Shown here piece after piece: positions 17,357 through 25,974 of a stretch of DNA of 51,774 nt. The stretch's first letter is position 1; each line of letters begins with the position of its first letter. The stretch comes from Anaerostipes sp. (GTDB lineage Bacteria; Bacillota; Clostridia; Lachnospirales; Lachnospiraceae): assembly GCA_028704435.1 (NCBI GenBank), contig JAQWFL010000018.1, forward strand, positions 1-51,774. Direction: 5' to 3'. Under the pieces are notes generated by a model, which was not told the origin of the DNA, searched no databases, and worked only from the letters and a program-made list of their open reading frames with translations. The position numbers and the translations under genes are program-made.

Positions 17357-17832
17357 TGAAAGAAGCTGTTTTTGCACAATTTTTTTTCTTTCTTCGTTCT
17401 ATTTTATTTGGAGGACTCGTATTATTTTTGTATGATGCAGTTCGAATTCTCCGAAGAATTGTAAGACATTCTTCAATGATGGTATGTGCAGAAGATTTTT
17501 TGTACTGGATTTTAGTTGCTGGGCTTAGTTTTGAAGTATTATATTATTACAATTGGGGGGAACTTCGTGGTTTTTTCTTTGTGGCAGTATTGGTAGGAAT
17601 GGTGTTTTATTACCTGAAAATAAGTCCTGTAATTATGAGATGGGCGTGGAAAGTGATTCAAAAGGAAAAGCAGATAGGGCAGCCCAAAAAGGAAAAATTA
17701 AAACTCTTTTTTGTGAGAATTGTGAGGAATTGTAGAAATGGATTGAAAGATACAGAAAAAGAGGTTAAAATAACATTTAATAGAAAAAACAAAAGAGGTG
17801 AGTCCAATCAAAAAAAATGGAAGAAACATTAA
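17356..17832 (+). CDS. yabQ: spore cortex biosynthesis protein YabQ
   Basis: 158 residues from a GTG that overlaps the yabP stop. Four hydrophobic stretches are seen: FAQFFFFLRSILFGGLVLFL, then FLYWILVAGLSFEVLYYY, FFFVAVLVGMVFYYL, and a last one around IMRWAWKVI, followed by a basic C-terminal tail of about 60 residues. YabQ is a membrane protein of the forespore required for cortex formation in B. subtilis. Its 3' end overlaps divIC by 35 bp in another frame. Confidence 0.9.
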   Translation: MKEAVFAQFFFFLRSILFGGLVLFLYDAVRILRRIVRHSSMMVCAEDFLYWILVAGLSFEVLYYYNWGELRGFFFVAVLVGMVFYYLKISPVIMRWAWKVIQKEKQIGQPKKEKLKLFFVRIVRNCRNGLKDTEKEVKITFNRKNKRGESNQKKWKKH

Positions 17833-18097
17833 ACCAAGAACAAAGATTATCGCAGTCATTGTTATTCTTTTTGTAATTATTATGGGGCTTGCTTATTGGA
17901 ATCTGGAAGAACGGACAGTAAAGATTCAAAGGGAGCAGCAGCAGGTGGAGCAAAAGATTAAAGATGCGAAGAATAAGAAGACAGAGTTAAAGAAAGAGAA
18001 AAAGTACATTAATACAAAAGAATTTATTGAAAAGACAGCAAGAGAGAAGTTTGGATTGTTCTATCCAGATGAGTATGTTGTAAAGAGTAAGGAATAA
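17798..18097 (+). CDS. divIC: septum formation initiator DivIC/FtsB family
   Basis: 99 residues: a basic cytoplasmic N-terminus, one membrane helix (IIAVIVILFVIIMGLAYW, residues 16-33), a coiled coil (REQQQVEQKIKDAKNKKTEL), then the conserved end FIEKTAREKFGLFYPDEYVV. DivIC forms part of the division complex with FtsL and DivIB. The GTG start at 17798 lies inside yabQ. Its apparent RBS (AAAGAGG) almost touches the start codon, so initiation is likely coupled to yabQ translation. Confidence 0.9.
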   Translation: MSPIKKNGRNIKPRTKIIAVIVILFVIIMGLAYWNLEERTVKIQREQQQVEQKIKDAKNKKTELKKEKKYINTKEFIEKTAREKFGLFYPDEYVVKSKE

Positions 18098-18135
18098 GAA
18101 GTTTAGATGCAATTTGCACTAGACTTCTTTTTTTG
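18096..18135 (+). terminator. terminator between divIC and spoIIE
   Basis: AAGAAGTTTAG / CTAGACTTCTT, 11 bp with one wobble, then six or more T. It overlaps the divIC stop and separates the division genes from spoIIE. Confidence 0.8.
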
Positions 18136-18176
18136 ATGTTTGCTGCATATAATTTCTATGGGAAGGAGACAGTAAC

Positions 18177-19520
18177 ATGGGAAATCATATGCAGGAAATG
18201 GAACAGTTAATTTCGTATCAATTAAAGCAAAAACAACATTGTTTATATGTGATCGGAAATAAAATGAAACGTCAGTTTGAACTTCAGACTGATATACGAA
18301 GTGGAAGGAATATTATAGATAGTACAATTTTACACGAATGTATTCATTGTAAAGTGAATGATTGTTGTAAACTGGAAGAGGAAAAGAGGAATGAGCTTGG
18401 AAATAAGCTAGAACAACAGGGAGGAATTCTTCCAGAGCAATTTTATAAAATTTCAAAATGTAATCGAAGCGAAGAGTGGGCAAAAGCTGCCAATTGGTTT
18501 TATGAGAAGGAATTGGCATATTACCAGATGGAACAACAATTGATTGAAACAAGAAAGCTAATTGGAAATCAATATATGGAAGCTAGTCAGACTATTGGCG
18601 TTATGCTTTCAAAAGAGGGACAACCACAAGAACTTACTGGGAAACAGGTAAGAATGCTTCAAAAATGTCTGAAATCATTTCCTTTGAGAATTGAACGTGG
18701 ATACAGGGTATCAGAAGGACAAATGGGGGAACAACTTTTTCTATTTTTGAAAGGAAGAAAAGGAGGGAAATACCCAGTGAAGGAAATAGGAAATACTCTT
18801 TCTAAGGCATTAGGGGAGAGATGGCGTCCAATGCCAAGAATGAAACAGGGAATGCTTGGATTCGAGTTAGAATCTAAATTTCATATTTTGTCAGGGATCG
18901 TGTCCAAGGCATATGAAGAAAAAAGTGGGGACAACTTTTCACTATATCAAATTAGTTCAGGAAAATATGTTTCTATGATATCAGATGGAATGGGAACTGG
19001 AAATCTTGCAAATCAAGATAGTAAGGGCATTATTGAAATGATGGAAGAGCTCCTAGAAACAGGTGTGAAAGAAGAGGCTGCAATTCAATGTGTGCAGATG
19101 ATGTTTTCCTATCTGCCAAGAAAGGAGAGGTATTCAACCCTTGATTATCTTCAGGTGAATTTAGAGTCTGGAATTGCAGTCTTTTTAAAAATGGGAGCGT
19201 GTCCTTCATTTTTACTTAGAAAGGACCAGATTGAAGTTATTACTTTTGAAGGTATGCCAGTAGGCTATGGTTCCCATGTAGTTCCAATGATACGAAAAAA
19301 ATTAGAAGCAGATGATTTTATTTTACAGGTAAGTGATGGATGCATGGATGGGTTTAAGGAAAATGGACTTCAAAAATTAATGGAAAAGATTGCACAGATA
19401 AAAGTCAGTCGTCCTCAAAGATTTGTAGAAATGTTAATGAAGAACTTGTTAGAAGACGAGGAATTTCAAGTAAGAGATGATATGACTATCATTGGACTAG
19501 GAATTGTGGATAGGTATTGA
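18177..19520 (+). CDS. spoIIE: SpoIIE-family PP2C serine phosphatase lacking the membrane domain
   Basis: 447 residues. The C-terminal half (about 235-445) is a PP2C/SpoIIE phosphatase: GDNFSLYQISSGKYVSMISD, then GMGTG, then EGMPVGYG, LQVSDGCMDGF and VRDDMTIIGLGI, with the metal-binding aspartates in ISDGMGTG, VSDGCMDG and RDDMT. SpoIIE dephosphorylates SpoIIAA to activate sigma-F in the forespore. The classic protein is about 800 residues with some ten N-terminal helices. Here the N-terminal 200 residues are soluble, with a CxxC/CC pattern (HCKVNDCCK) and coiled-coil stretches, and no membrane helix exists. The start is certain (GGAAGGAGA) and a terminator lies upstream, so the short form is genuine. 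Confidence 0.88.
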   Translation: MGNHMQEMEQLISYQLKQKQHCLYVIGNKMKRQFELQTDIRSGRNIIDSTILHECIHCKVNDCCKLEEEKRNELGNKLEQQGGILPEQFYKISKCNRSEEWAKAANWFYEKELAYYQMEQQLIETRKLIGNQYMEASQTIGVMLSKEGQPQELTGKQVRMLQKCLKSFPLRIERGYRVSEGQMGEQLFLFLKGRKGGKYPVKEIGNTLSKALGERWRPMPRMKQGMLGFELESKFHILSGIVSKAYEEKSGDNFSLYQISSGKYVSMISDGMGTGNLANQDSKGIIEMMEELLETGVKEEAAIQCVQMMFSYLPRKERYSTLDYLQVNLESGIAVFLKMGACPSFLLRKDQIEVITFEGMPVGYGSHVVPMIRKKLEADDFILQVSDGCMDGFKENGLQKLMEKIAQIKVSRPQRFVEMLMKNLLEDEEFQVRDDMTIIGLGIVDRY

Positions 19521-19551
19521 AAGAAAGAGCTTGTAATGATAAAGTAAAGAT

Positions 19552-20910
19552 ATGATAGATAAAGTAAAGAAATACGTAAAAGCAGAACATATGATACAAG
19601 AAGGGGACTCTATTGTAATTGGAGTTTCAGGAGGAGCAGATTCTATTTGTCTGCTCTTGTTTCTTTGTGCTGTAAAATCAGTGCTTCAATTGAATCTCCA
19701 AGTAGTTCATATCAATCATCAATTAAGAGAAGCTGCAAAAGAAGAAGAAGACTATGTTGTCTCTTTGTGTCATCAGCTCATGATACCTTGCAGTGTAAAA
19801 AGAATTGACGTGTTATCTTGTGCTCGTAGAGAGAAAATGTCTTGTGAAGAGGCAGCCCGGGAGTTAAGATATAAGGAATTTTACCAGTGGATCAATGAAA
19901 AAGGTTTTAACAAAATTGCAGTTGCTCACCATATGAATGATCAGGCGGAAACATTTCTATTTCGTGTTGCAAGGGGAACAGGATATGCTGGAATGCAGGG
20001 AATGAAGCCAGTGCAAGATCAGATTATACGTCCTCTTTTGTGTTTGAGAAAACAAGAGATTACATCTTATTTGGAAAACAGGGGAATCACATGGATGGAA
20101 GATGAAAGCAATCAGGACAATGCATTTGCAAGAAATTTAATTCGTAATGAAGTAATTCCATCTCTTTGTAAGGTTAATAATATGGCGGTGGAGCATATCT
20201 ATCAGGCAACACAGGATATGAGAGAATTAGAGGCTTTTGCACATACGATTTTAGAAGAAAAATATAAGCAGTATGTAAAGAAAAATAATAATGGAAGACA
20301 GCTTTTCATCAATGGATTTCAAGAGGAAGCGGAATTTGTGCAAAAACATGTAATTAAAAGAATGATAGAAAAAGAAGCAGGCAAGAAGAAGGATATTGGT
20401 AAAATTCACGTGGAGAGTGTATTAACTTTGTTAAGGAAGCCTACGGGGAAAAAGGTATCTCTTCCATATCATTTACAGGCAGAGAGGCTGTATGATGGGA
20501 TTCAAATTAGTTCTCATAATTTGGATTTGAAGGATTTAGGAGAGAATAATCTTGGAGAATTGCTGATAAACGAGACAATTATTCAAAAACCAGGGAAAAG
20601 GGATTGTATCCAAATCATTGATTATGATAAAATAGAAAACAAGGTACAGTTAAGATATCGTAGGGAAGGAGATTTTTTTGTGTTTGATCAACAAGGACAT
20701 AGAAAATCTTTACATCGATTTTTTATTGATCAGAAAGTTCCAAAAGATCAAAGAAACCAGATTCCTTTAGTTGCAGATGGGAACCATATTATCTGGATTA
20801 TTGGGATGAGAGTCAGTGAATATTACAAGATAACAAAGAACACAAAAAGACAAGTAGTATTTGAATACGTGAGTAGGAGGAGAGATAATGGGAGAGACAG
20901 TGATTCGTGA
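19552..20910 (+). CDS. tilS: tRNA(Ile)-lysidine synthetase TilS
   Basis: 452 residues. The N-type PP-loop motif SGGADS is at residues 26-31, followed by VVHINHQLR and VAHHMNDQAETFLFRVARGT, all diagnostic of TilS. The C-terminal substrate-binding part (VQLRYRREGDFF, KSLHRFFIDQKVP) is present, so this is the full bacterial form. TilS converts C34 of the CAU anticodon of a minor tRNA-Ile to lysidine with ATP and lysine, an essential step for decoding AUA. It overlaps hpt by 23 bp. Confidence 0.95.
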   Translation: MIDKVKKYVKAEHMIQEGDSIVIGVSGGADSICLLLFLCAVKSVLQLNLQVVHINHQLREAAKEEEDYVVSLCHQLMIPCSVKRIDVLSCARREKMSCEEAARELRYKEFYQWINEKGFNKIAVAHHMNDQAETFLFRVARGTGYAGMQGMKPVQDQIIRPLLCLRKQEITSYLENRGITWMEDESNQDNAFARNLIRNEVIPSLCKVNNMAVEHIYQATQDMRELEAFAHTILEEKYKQYVKKNNNGRQLFINGFQEEAEFVQKHVIKRMIEKEAGKKKDIGKIHVESVLTLLRKPTGKKVSLPYHLQAERLYDGIQISSHNLDLKDLGENNLGELLINETIIQKPGKRDCIQIIDYDKIENKVQLRYRREGDFFVFDQQGHRKSLHRFFIDQKVPKDQRNQIPLVADGNHIIWIIGMRVSEYYKITKNTKRQVVFEYVSRRRDNGRDSDS

Positions 20911-21415
20911 GCTTATTTCGGAGGAAAAAGTTTGCAATAGAATTAATGAGTTAGGGGCTCAGATTAGTAAAGAATATGAAGGAAAAGAACTTCATATTAT
21001 TACAATATTAAAGGGTGGAGTATTTTTTGCATGTGAATTAGCAAAGCGAATTTCAATACCAGTGTCTATTGATTTTATGCAAGTATCTAGTTATGGAGAC
21101 TCAAGAGAATCTTCAGGAATTGTAAAGATTTCTAAGGATTTAGATGAACCTATCGAAGGAAAAGAAGTTTTAATTGTAGAAGATATTATTGACTCAGGAA
21201 AGACATTGAGTCATTTGAAACCAATGCTATTAAGCAGAAAACCAGCAAGTTTAAGACTGTGTACTTTATTGAATAAACCAGAACGAAGAGAAGTGAATGT
21301 TCCTGTAGAGTATATTGGATTTGATGTACCAGATGAATTTGTCGTAGGGTATGGATTAGACTTTGCTCAAAAGTACCGCAATTTGCCATTTGTTGGAGTG
21401 GCAGAGGAGCAATAG
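20888..21415 (+). CDS. hpt: hypoxanthine phosphoribosyltransferase
   Basis: 175 residues. The PRPP-binding loop VLIVEDIIDSGKTL is at residues 94-107, and the substrate loops HIITILKGGVFFACEL and QVSSYGDSRESSG are also visible. It salvages hypoxanthine and guanine to IMP and GMP. The start inside tilS has AGGAGGAGA directly upstream. The gene order tilS-hpt-ftsH is conserved across Bacillota. Confidence 0.95.
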   Translation: MGETVIRELISEEKVCNRINELGAQISKEYEGKELHIITILKGGVFFACELAKRISIPVSIDFMQVSSYGDSRESSGIVKISKDLDEPIEGKEVLIVEDIIDSGKTLSHLKPMLLSRKPASLRLCTLLNKPERREVNVPVEYIGFDVPDEFVVGYGLDFAQKYRNLPFVGVAEEQ

Positions 21416-21427
21416 AGAGGAGACAGC

Positions 21428-23260
21428 GTGAATACAAGAAGAAGCAACAATAGTTTTTTACTGATTATTATCGTTTTTTGTGTTGGGGCATTTTATTTGT
21501 CCAGAATATTTGGGGAAGGTTCAGACAGTTATTCTTATGGGGAATTTTTGAATGCGGCCAAGAATCAACAAGTTCAAAGTTTGACAGTAAAGCAAAATAA
21601 AGAGGTGCCAACAGGTACACTAGAAGTTCGGTTAAAAGATGATTCATATAAAACATGTAACGTATCTGATGTAGATGCGGTTATCAAAGAATTACGTGAT
21701 AAATATCCAGATGTTTATAAAGTCACTAAGTTACAGGGAATTGACCGAAGTGCAGATATTATATCCAACGTTCTTCAATTTGTTTTAATAGGAGGAATGA
21801 TTGTATTTGTTTTGGTTATGATGTCAAGGCAGAATGGTGGCGGAGGTAAGATGGCTGACTTTGGGAAAAGCCGTGCAAAGCTTGCAAATCCAAATGGAAA
21901 GAAGGTTACATTCAGTGATGTTGCTGGATTAGATGAAGAAAAAGAAGAATTGGCGGAGGTTGTGGAATTTTTGAAGGCACCAGCAAAGTTTACATCAATT
22001 GGTGCAAGAATTCCAAAGGGAGTTTTGTTAGTAGGACCTCCAGGAACAGGTAAAACATTAATTGCAAAAGCGGTTGCAGGGGAAGCGGATGTACCGTTTT
22101 TTAGTATTTCAGGTTCTGATTTTGTAGAGATGTTTGTTGGTGTTGGTGCCGCCAGAGTGCGTGATCTTTTTGCCGAAGCCAAGAAGAATTCGCCTTGTAT
22201 CATTTTTATTGATGAGATTGATGCAGTTGCAAGACGACGAGGATCTGGACTCGGTGGTGGACATGATGAAAGAGAACAAACATTGAATCAGATGCTAGTT
22301 GAAATGGATGGATTCGGAGTTAACGAAGGTATCATTATGATTGCTGCGACAAACCGTGTGGATATTCTAGATCCAGCAATTTTAAGACCAGGACGATTTG
22401 ATCGAAAGGTGGGAGTTGGAAGACCAGATGTCAAAGGTAGAGAAGAGATTCTTAAGATTCATGTGAAAGATAAACCATTAGGTGATGACGTAGATTTAAA
22501 GGAGATTGCACGTACAACTTCAGGATTTGTGGGAGCAGACCTTGAGAATCTCATGAATGAGTCTGCAATTCATGCGGCAAGAGAGAATCGGGCATACATT
22601 GTAAAAGAAGATATTGATAAATCATTTATTAAGGTTGGAATTGGTACAGAAAAGAAAAGTCGAGTGGTTCCAGAGAGCGAAAGACGTATTACAGCTTACC
22701 ATGAGGCGGGACATGCAATTTTATTCCATGTACTTCCAGATCAGGGACCAGTTTATACGGTTTCCATTATTCCAACAGGCGTTGGAGCAGCAGGATATAC
22801 CATGCCTCTTCCAGAGAATGATAATGTGTTTAATACGAAAAACAAGATGCTTCATAATATTATGGTAAGTTTAGGTGGAAGAATCGCAGAAGAAATCATC
22901 TTTGATGATATTACAACGGGAGCGTCTCAAGATATTAAACAAGTAACAGCAGTTGCAAGATCTATGGTAACAAAATACGGAATGTCAGATAATCTAGGAC
23001 TAATTAATTATGACAGCGGAGAGAGTGATGAAGTATTCTTAGGAAAAGAAATTGGGCAGAATAGACCATATGGAGAAGTAATTGCTACAACTATTGACGA
23101 AGAAGTGAAAATTATTGTAGATGACTGTTATAAAAAAGCAAAAGCTTTAATTCAAAAAAATATTGATGTACTCCATAAGTGTGCAACGTTGTTATTAGAG
23201 AAAGAGAGAATCAATCAGCAAGAATTTGAAGCATTATTTACAGAAACAGTAGAAGAGTAA
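21428..23260 (+). CDS. ftsH: ATP-dependent zinc metalloprotease FtsH
   Basis: 610 residues from a GTG with AGAGGAGA upstream. The order is: N-terminal helix ([16 protein letters not shown]), extracytoplasmic loop, second helix ([18 protein letters not shown], about 116-133), AAA+ domain with Walker A GPPGTGKT (203-210), Walker [11 protein letters not shown], and the second region of homology [10 protein letters not shown]. The M41 protease domain follows with HEAGH near residue 425. FtsH is a hexameric membrane protease that degrades unneeded membrane and regulatory proteins, including some that gate sporulation. A strong terminator follows. Confidence 0.97.
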   Translation: MNTRRSNNSFLLIIIVFCVGAFYLSRIFGEGSDSYSYGEFLNAAKNQQVQSLTVKQNKEVPTGTLEVRLKDDSYKTCNVSDVDAVIKELRDKYPDVYKVTKLQGIDRSADIISNVLQFVLIGGMIVFVLVMMSRQNGGGGKMADFGKSRAKLANPNGKKVTFSDVAGLDEEKEELAEVVEFLKAPAKFTSIGARIPKGVLLVGPPGTGKTLIAKAVAGEADVPFFSISGSDFVEMFVGVGAARVRDLFAEAKKNSPCIIFIDEIDAVARRRGSGLGGGHDEREQTLNQMLVEMDGFGVNEGIIMIAATNRVDILDPAILRPGRFDRKVGVGRPDVKGREEILKIHVKDKPLGDDVDLKEIARTTSGFVGADLENLMNESAIHAARENRAYIVKEDIDKSFIKVGIGTEKKSRVVPESERRITAYHEAGHAILFHVLPDQGPVYTVSIIPTGVGAAGYTMPLPENDNVFNTKNKMLHNIMVSLGGRIAEEIIFDDITTGASQDIKQVTAVARSMVTKYGMSDNLGLINYDSGESDEVFLGKEIGQNRPYGEVIATTIDEEVKIIVDDCYKKAKALIQKNIDVLHKCATLLLEKERINQQEFEALFTETVEE

Positions 23261-23269
23261 GAAAGTTAA

Positions 23270-23314
23270 AAAAGCATAGAAACTATTAATTATATAGTTT
23301 CTATGCTTTTTTTT
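23270..23314 (+). terminator. terminator after ftsH
   Basis: A 17-bp inverted repeat around AAAGCATAGAAACTAT with a short AT loop, ending in eight T. It closes the sporulation and division cluster. Confidence 0.92.
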
Positions 23315-23404
23315 GATAACAAGGGAAAAAGTGAACAATTATCAGAGAATAGGTGTATAATGGAAAGATGGGGAGCATTCGAGTAGCAGAAAGGATGTAT
23401 CAAT

Positions 23405-24049
23405 ATGGCATACAATATTTTGACAATCGAACGCGAATTTGGAACAGGTGGTTATGAGATTGCAATGGAACTGTCTAAATTATTGCAGATTCCTTTTTAT
23501 GATCAGAATAAAATCCGCTTGATACTAAACCACGAAGGTAATTTTACGAGAGCACAGCAGCCCAGTAGTACAGAAAAGACCAATCCTATGTTATACAATT
23601 TAACAGCAAAAATGTCTGATAAAGAAGGATGCATAACGCCTGTAGATGATGAAACAGCCAAGAAGGAATTTGGAGTTATTCGCAGATTATCAGAAGAAGG
23701 CCCTTGTATCATTTTAGGACGATGTGCAAACTACATCTTAAGAAATCGAAGTGATGTGTATTCAGTGTTTATACAAGGAGATGTAGAGAGGAAGAAACAA
23801 AGAATGCAGCGTATGCTAGGGAACGTATCTGCGGATTTAGTGTTACAAGAGATGAAACATACAGACCAATCTAGAAGTGAGTATTATCATCATTTTACAG
23901 GAAAGCGATGGGATGACCCATCAGACTATAACATAATATTAGACGAAGCGAACATGACAGAAGAAGAGATGGTATTATTTCTTATGAACCATATGCAAAA
24001 ACAGGCAATGGACTATACTGAACAGAGAAAACACTATATAAATCAGTAA
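23405..24049 (+). CDS. cytidylate kinase-like family protein
   Basis: 214 residues. It begins YNILTIEREFGTGGYEIAMEL, the nucleotide-binding start of the cytidylate-kinase-like family (P-loop variant EFGTGG), and has GPCIILGRCANYILRN in the middle, followed by the lid-like KKQRMQRM. These proteins are related to cytidylate kinase but their substrate is unproven, so I would not call it Cmk. An AGAAAGGA site lies upstream. It stands alone between terminators and the tRNA operon. Confidence 0.85.
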   Translation: MAYNILTIEREFGTGGYEIAMELSKLLQIPFYDQNKIRLILNHEGNFTRAQQPSSTEKTNPMLYNLTAKMSDKEGCITPVDDETAKKEFGVIRRLSEEGPCIILGRCANYILRNRSDVYSVFIQGDVERKKQRMQRMLGNVSADLVLQEMKHTDQSRSEYYHHFTGKRWDDPSDYNIILDEANMTEEEMVLFLMNHMQKQAMDYTEQRKHYINQ

Positions 24050-24161
24050 AGACTTCATGAGGGAAATAACGAAGCAATTTAGATTATAAAGTTGATTTAA
24101 TGATATTACACTGTGTGAGACAGGAAATTCCAAAAAATATATGGAAAGTTATAAAAAGTGC

Positions 24162-24190
24162 TTGCTTTTTACTTTCTGGTACAGTATAAT
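24162..24190 (+). promoter_or_regulatory. promoter of the tRNA-Tyr/tRNA-Leu operon
   Basis: TTGCTT at 24162-24167, 17-bp spacer, TATAAT at 24185-24190, 21 bp before tRNA-Tyr. Confidence 0.8.
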
Positions 24191-24211
24191 CTTAAATTGT
24201 CAGGTAAATGT

Positions 24212-24293
24212 GGAGGGATTCCCGAGTGGCCAAAGGGGGCAGACTGTAAATCTGTTGGCAACGCCTTCGAAGGTTCGAATCCTTCTCCCTCCA
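24212..24293 (+). tRNA. tRNA-Tyr (anticodon GTA)
   Basis: 82 nt with the long variable arm of tRNA-Tyr. Acceptor GGAGGGA / TCCCTCC, anticodon loop CTGTAAA, T-loop GGTTCGAATCC. CCA is not encoded. Confidence 0.95.
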
Positions 24294-24299
24294 CTCCGA

Positions 24300-24385
24300 G
24301 CCGACGTGGCGGAACTGGCAGACGCGCGGGACTTAAAATCCCGTTCGAGTTAAATCGAGTACCGGTTCGATTCCGGTCGTCGGCA
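24300..24385 (+). tRNA. tRNA-Leu (anticodon TAA)
   Basis: 86 nt, class II, 6 bp behind tRNA-Tyr. Acceptor GCCGACG / CGTCGGC, anticodon loop CTTAAAA, long variable arm. The last bases (GGCA) are part of the following palindrome. Confidence 0.95.
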
Positions 24386-24433
24386 TAAAAAATAAGCAGA
24401 TATTCTTATGAATATCTGCTTATTTTTTATGCC
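24382..24433 (+). terminator. terminator of the tRNA operon: 24-bp palindrome reaching into tRNA-Leu
   Basis: Perfect 24-bp inverted repeat (arms 24382-24405 and 24410-24433, TTAT loop). The core stem ends in TTATTTTTT. The left arm begins inside the tRNA-Leu 3' end (GGCA). The right arm is the start of the 189-bp tandem repeat unit. Confidence 0.85.
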
Positions 24434-25098
24434 ATAAGAGAGGAATCGACAGGGATTCCAGGTCGTCCACATTGAGCACTTGGAGAAGCCGAATAAAGTG
24501 AGGCTGAGCCTAGTGGGAAAGTAGAGTCCTGACCCTTACCGATTGGCGAGCAAAGCGAAGACAGAGGTTAGTGGAATGGAGTGGCATAAAAAAAGAAAGA
24601 ATATCTGCTTATTTTTTATGCCATAAGAGAGGAATCGACAGGGATTCCAGGTCGTCCACATTGAGCACTTGGAGAAGCCGAATAAAACGAGGCTGAGCCT
24701 AGTGGGAAAGTAGAGTCCTGACCCTTACCGATTGGCAAGCAAAGCGAAGACAGAGGTTAGTGGAATGGAGTGGCATAAAAAAAGAAAGAATATCTGCTTA
24801 TTTTTTATGCCATAAGAGAGGAATCGACAGGGATTCCAGGTCGTCCACATTGAGCACTTGGAGAAGCCGAATAAAGCGAGGCTGAGCCTAGTGGGAAAGT
24901 AGAGTCCTGACCCTTACCGATTGGCGAGCAAAGCGAAGACAGAGGTTAGTGGAATGGAGTGGCATAAAAAAAGAAAGAATATCTGCTTATTTTTTATGCC
25001 ATAGGAGAGGAATCGACAGGGATTCCAGGTCGTCCACATTGAGCACTTGGAGAAGCCGAATAAAGTGAGGCTGAGCCTAGTGGAATGGAGTGGCATAA
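24410..25098. repeat. tandem array of a 189-bp unit, three full copies and one internally deleted copy
   Basis: Copies start at 24410, 24599, 24788 and 24977. They are nearly identical with a few substitutions (for example AAAGTGAGG, AAAACGAGG and AAAGCGAGG). The body of each unit is bracketed by TTTTTTATGCCA and TGGCATAAAAAA, an inverted pair. The last copy lacks 58 bp between two TAGTGG microrepeats. There is no convincing gene inside; a minus-strand frame through the array is an artefact. The whole stretch 24386-25152 is otherwise gene-free. Confidence 0.9.
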
Positions 25099-25152
25099 AT
25101 ATGAATGTGTGTTATAATGTATTTAGTTAAAAAGAAACTGGGAGGGATTTGC

Positions 25153-25362
25153 ATGATACAGAATGATTTGGATATATTATCAAAGAAGACAAAAATCTCC
25201 TGGGGGATTTCTATCGCTTTGTGCGTAGTCCTGATTATTGGCGAATTGATTGTACAGCCAAGGATGCTATGGGTTATTATTATTACAGTTCCTGTCTGTG
25301 CCTACGCTATTGTTATGTTGATTAAGATTTTGAAAATATACAAAGGATCACAGGAAACATAA
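25153..25362 (+). CDS. small membrane protein, two helices
   Basis: 69 residues from ATG 25153, which has GGGAGGG at the right distance. An upstream in-frame ATG at 25105 lies beside the repeat array and has no RBS. Two hydrophobic helices (WGISIALCVVLIIGELIV and MLWVIIITVPVCAYAIVMLI) are joined by a short QPR loop. I do not recognise a family. It is followed 18 bp later by another small membrane protein, probably in one transcript. Confidence 0.65.
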   Translation: MIQNDLDILSKKTKISWGISIALCVVLIIGELIVQPRMLWVIIITVPVCAYAIVMLIKILKIYKGSQET

Positions 25363-25380
25363 GACGAAGGGAGCGTTTCT

Positions 25381-25626
25381 ATGAAAAAATGTTTATTGAG
25401 TTGCTGCAAAAAAGAAGGTATCAATAAAAAGAAGGTTATTGCAATTGGAGCTTTGGTGGTTATCATTGCAGGTGGAATTGTGTTATTGGTAAAGAAGCTT
25501 AAGAGTCGAGATAAAATTGATTTCGACGAAGGTGATACAGACGATTTTGAAGGTTTCGCAGAAGACTGGGGCGATGACTTTGAAAGTGACTTCGATGATG
25601 ATGAGACAAAAGATATACAAGAATAA
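25381..25626 (+). CDS. small membrane protein with acidic tail
   Basis: 81 residues: a Cys-rich basic start (MKKCLLSCCKKEG), one helix (VIAIGALVVIIAGGIVLLV, residues 19-37), then a strongly acidic cytoplasmic or external tail with DFEGFAEDWGDDFESDFDDD. The RBS GAAGGGAG supports the start. The acidic tail could bind cations or a basic partner; nothing in the sequence decides. It ends in a terminator. Confidence 0.65.
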   Translation: MKKCLLSCCKKEGINKKKVIAIGALVVIIAGGIVLLVKKLKSRDKIDFDEGDTDDFEGFAEDWGDDFESDFDDDETKDIQE

Positions 25627-25634
25627 ATAAAAAG

Positions 25635-25680
25635 AAACATCATGTTTTTGCTTTATGCAAAAGTGTGGTGTTTTTATTTT
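25635..25680 (+). terminator. terminator after the two small membrane genes
   Basis: ACATCAT / GTGGTGT plus inner TTTTGC / GCAAAA around a TTTAT loop, followed by TTTTTATTTT. Confidence 0.75.
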
Positions 25681-25685
25681 AAACT

Positions 25686-25870
25686 GAGAGACTTTATCTT
25701 CTTGAGTAACTGAGAAGATATCTCATTTACTAGCCTCTAATTATTGCAGTTTTAACATAATTTTATGATTTTTGTATTAAAAAAATACTCCAAAAATGGC
25801 GGAAAATAAAGGGATTTAGCCACTTATCAAAGTTTGATTGAACTAAGATGGGTTTGCTAAATCTTTTTTT
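25686..25870 (+). promoter_or_regulatory. structured leader with early terminator upstream of the DUF6110/P-type ATPase operon
   Basis: The 348-bp stretch 25627-25974 has no large gene. Hairpin 25686-25724 pairs GAGA plus TATCTTCT with AGAAGATATCTC (one 5-nt bulge). A second structure pairs GATTTAGC (25813-25820) with GCTAAATC (25856-25863) and is followed directly by seven T, a complete intrinsic terminator about 105 bp before the operon. Its 35-nt loop can fold further (ATCAAA/TTTGAT). This layout would suit attenuation or a riboswitch, but no known class is recognised. Which promoter feeds it is not clear. Confidence 0.45.
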
Positions 25871-25885
25871 GATTAGAAAGGGCGC

Positions 25886-25936
25886 ATGAAAGTTATGCTT
25901 GAGGAAAAGAAAGAAAAAGGCTTAAACTATGGGTAA
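25886..25936 (+). CDS. possible 16-residue leader peptide
   Basis: ATG at 25886 with GAAAGGGCG upstream encodes MKVMLEEKKEKGLNYG and stops at 25936. It sits 15 bp behind the early terminator and 38 bp before the DUF6110 gene. It may be a regulatory leader ORF or chance. The sequence shows no run of a single rare codon. Confidence 0.25.
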   Translation: MKVMLEEKKEKGLNYG

Positions 25937-25974
25937 GGAAAACATTAAATCAAAGAAAAATGGAGGTATTTAAA

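Noticed and set aside
24141..24388. Open frames across the tRNA-Tyr and tRNA-Leu genes
   Set aside because: They are translations of tRNA sequence; both cloverleafs are complete and no RBS fits.
24914..25096. Minus-strand frame through the 189-bp repeats
   Set aside because: It repeats in each copy with no RBS or known domain and follows the repeat border, so it is a by-product of the array.
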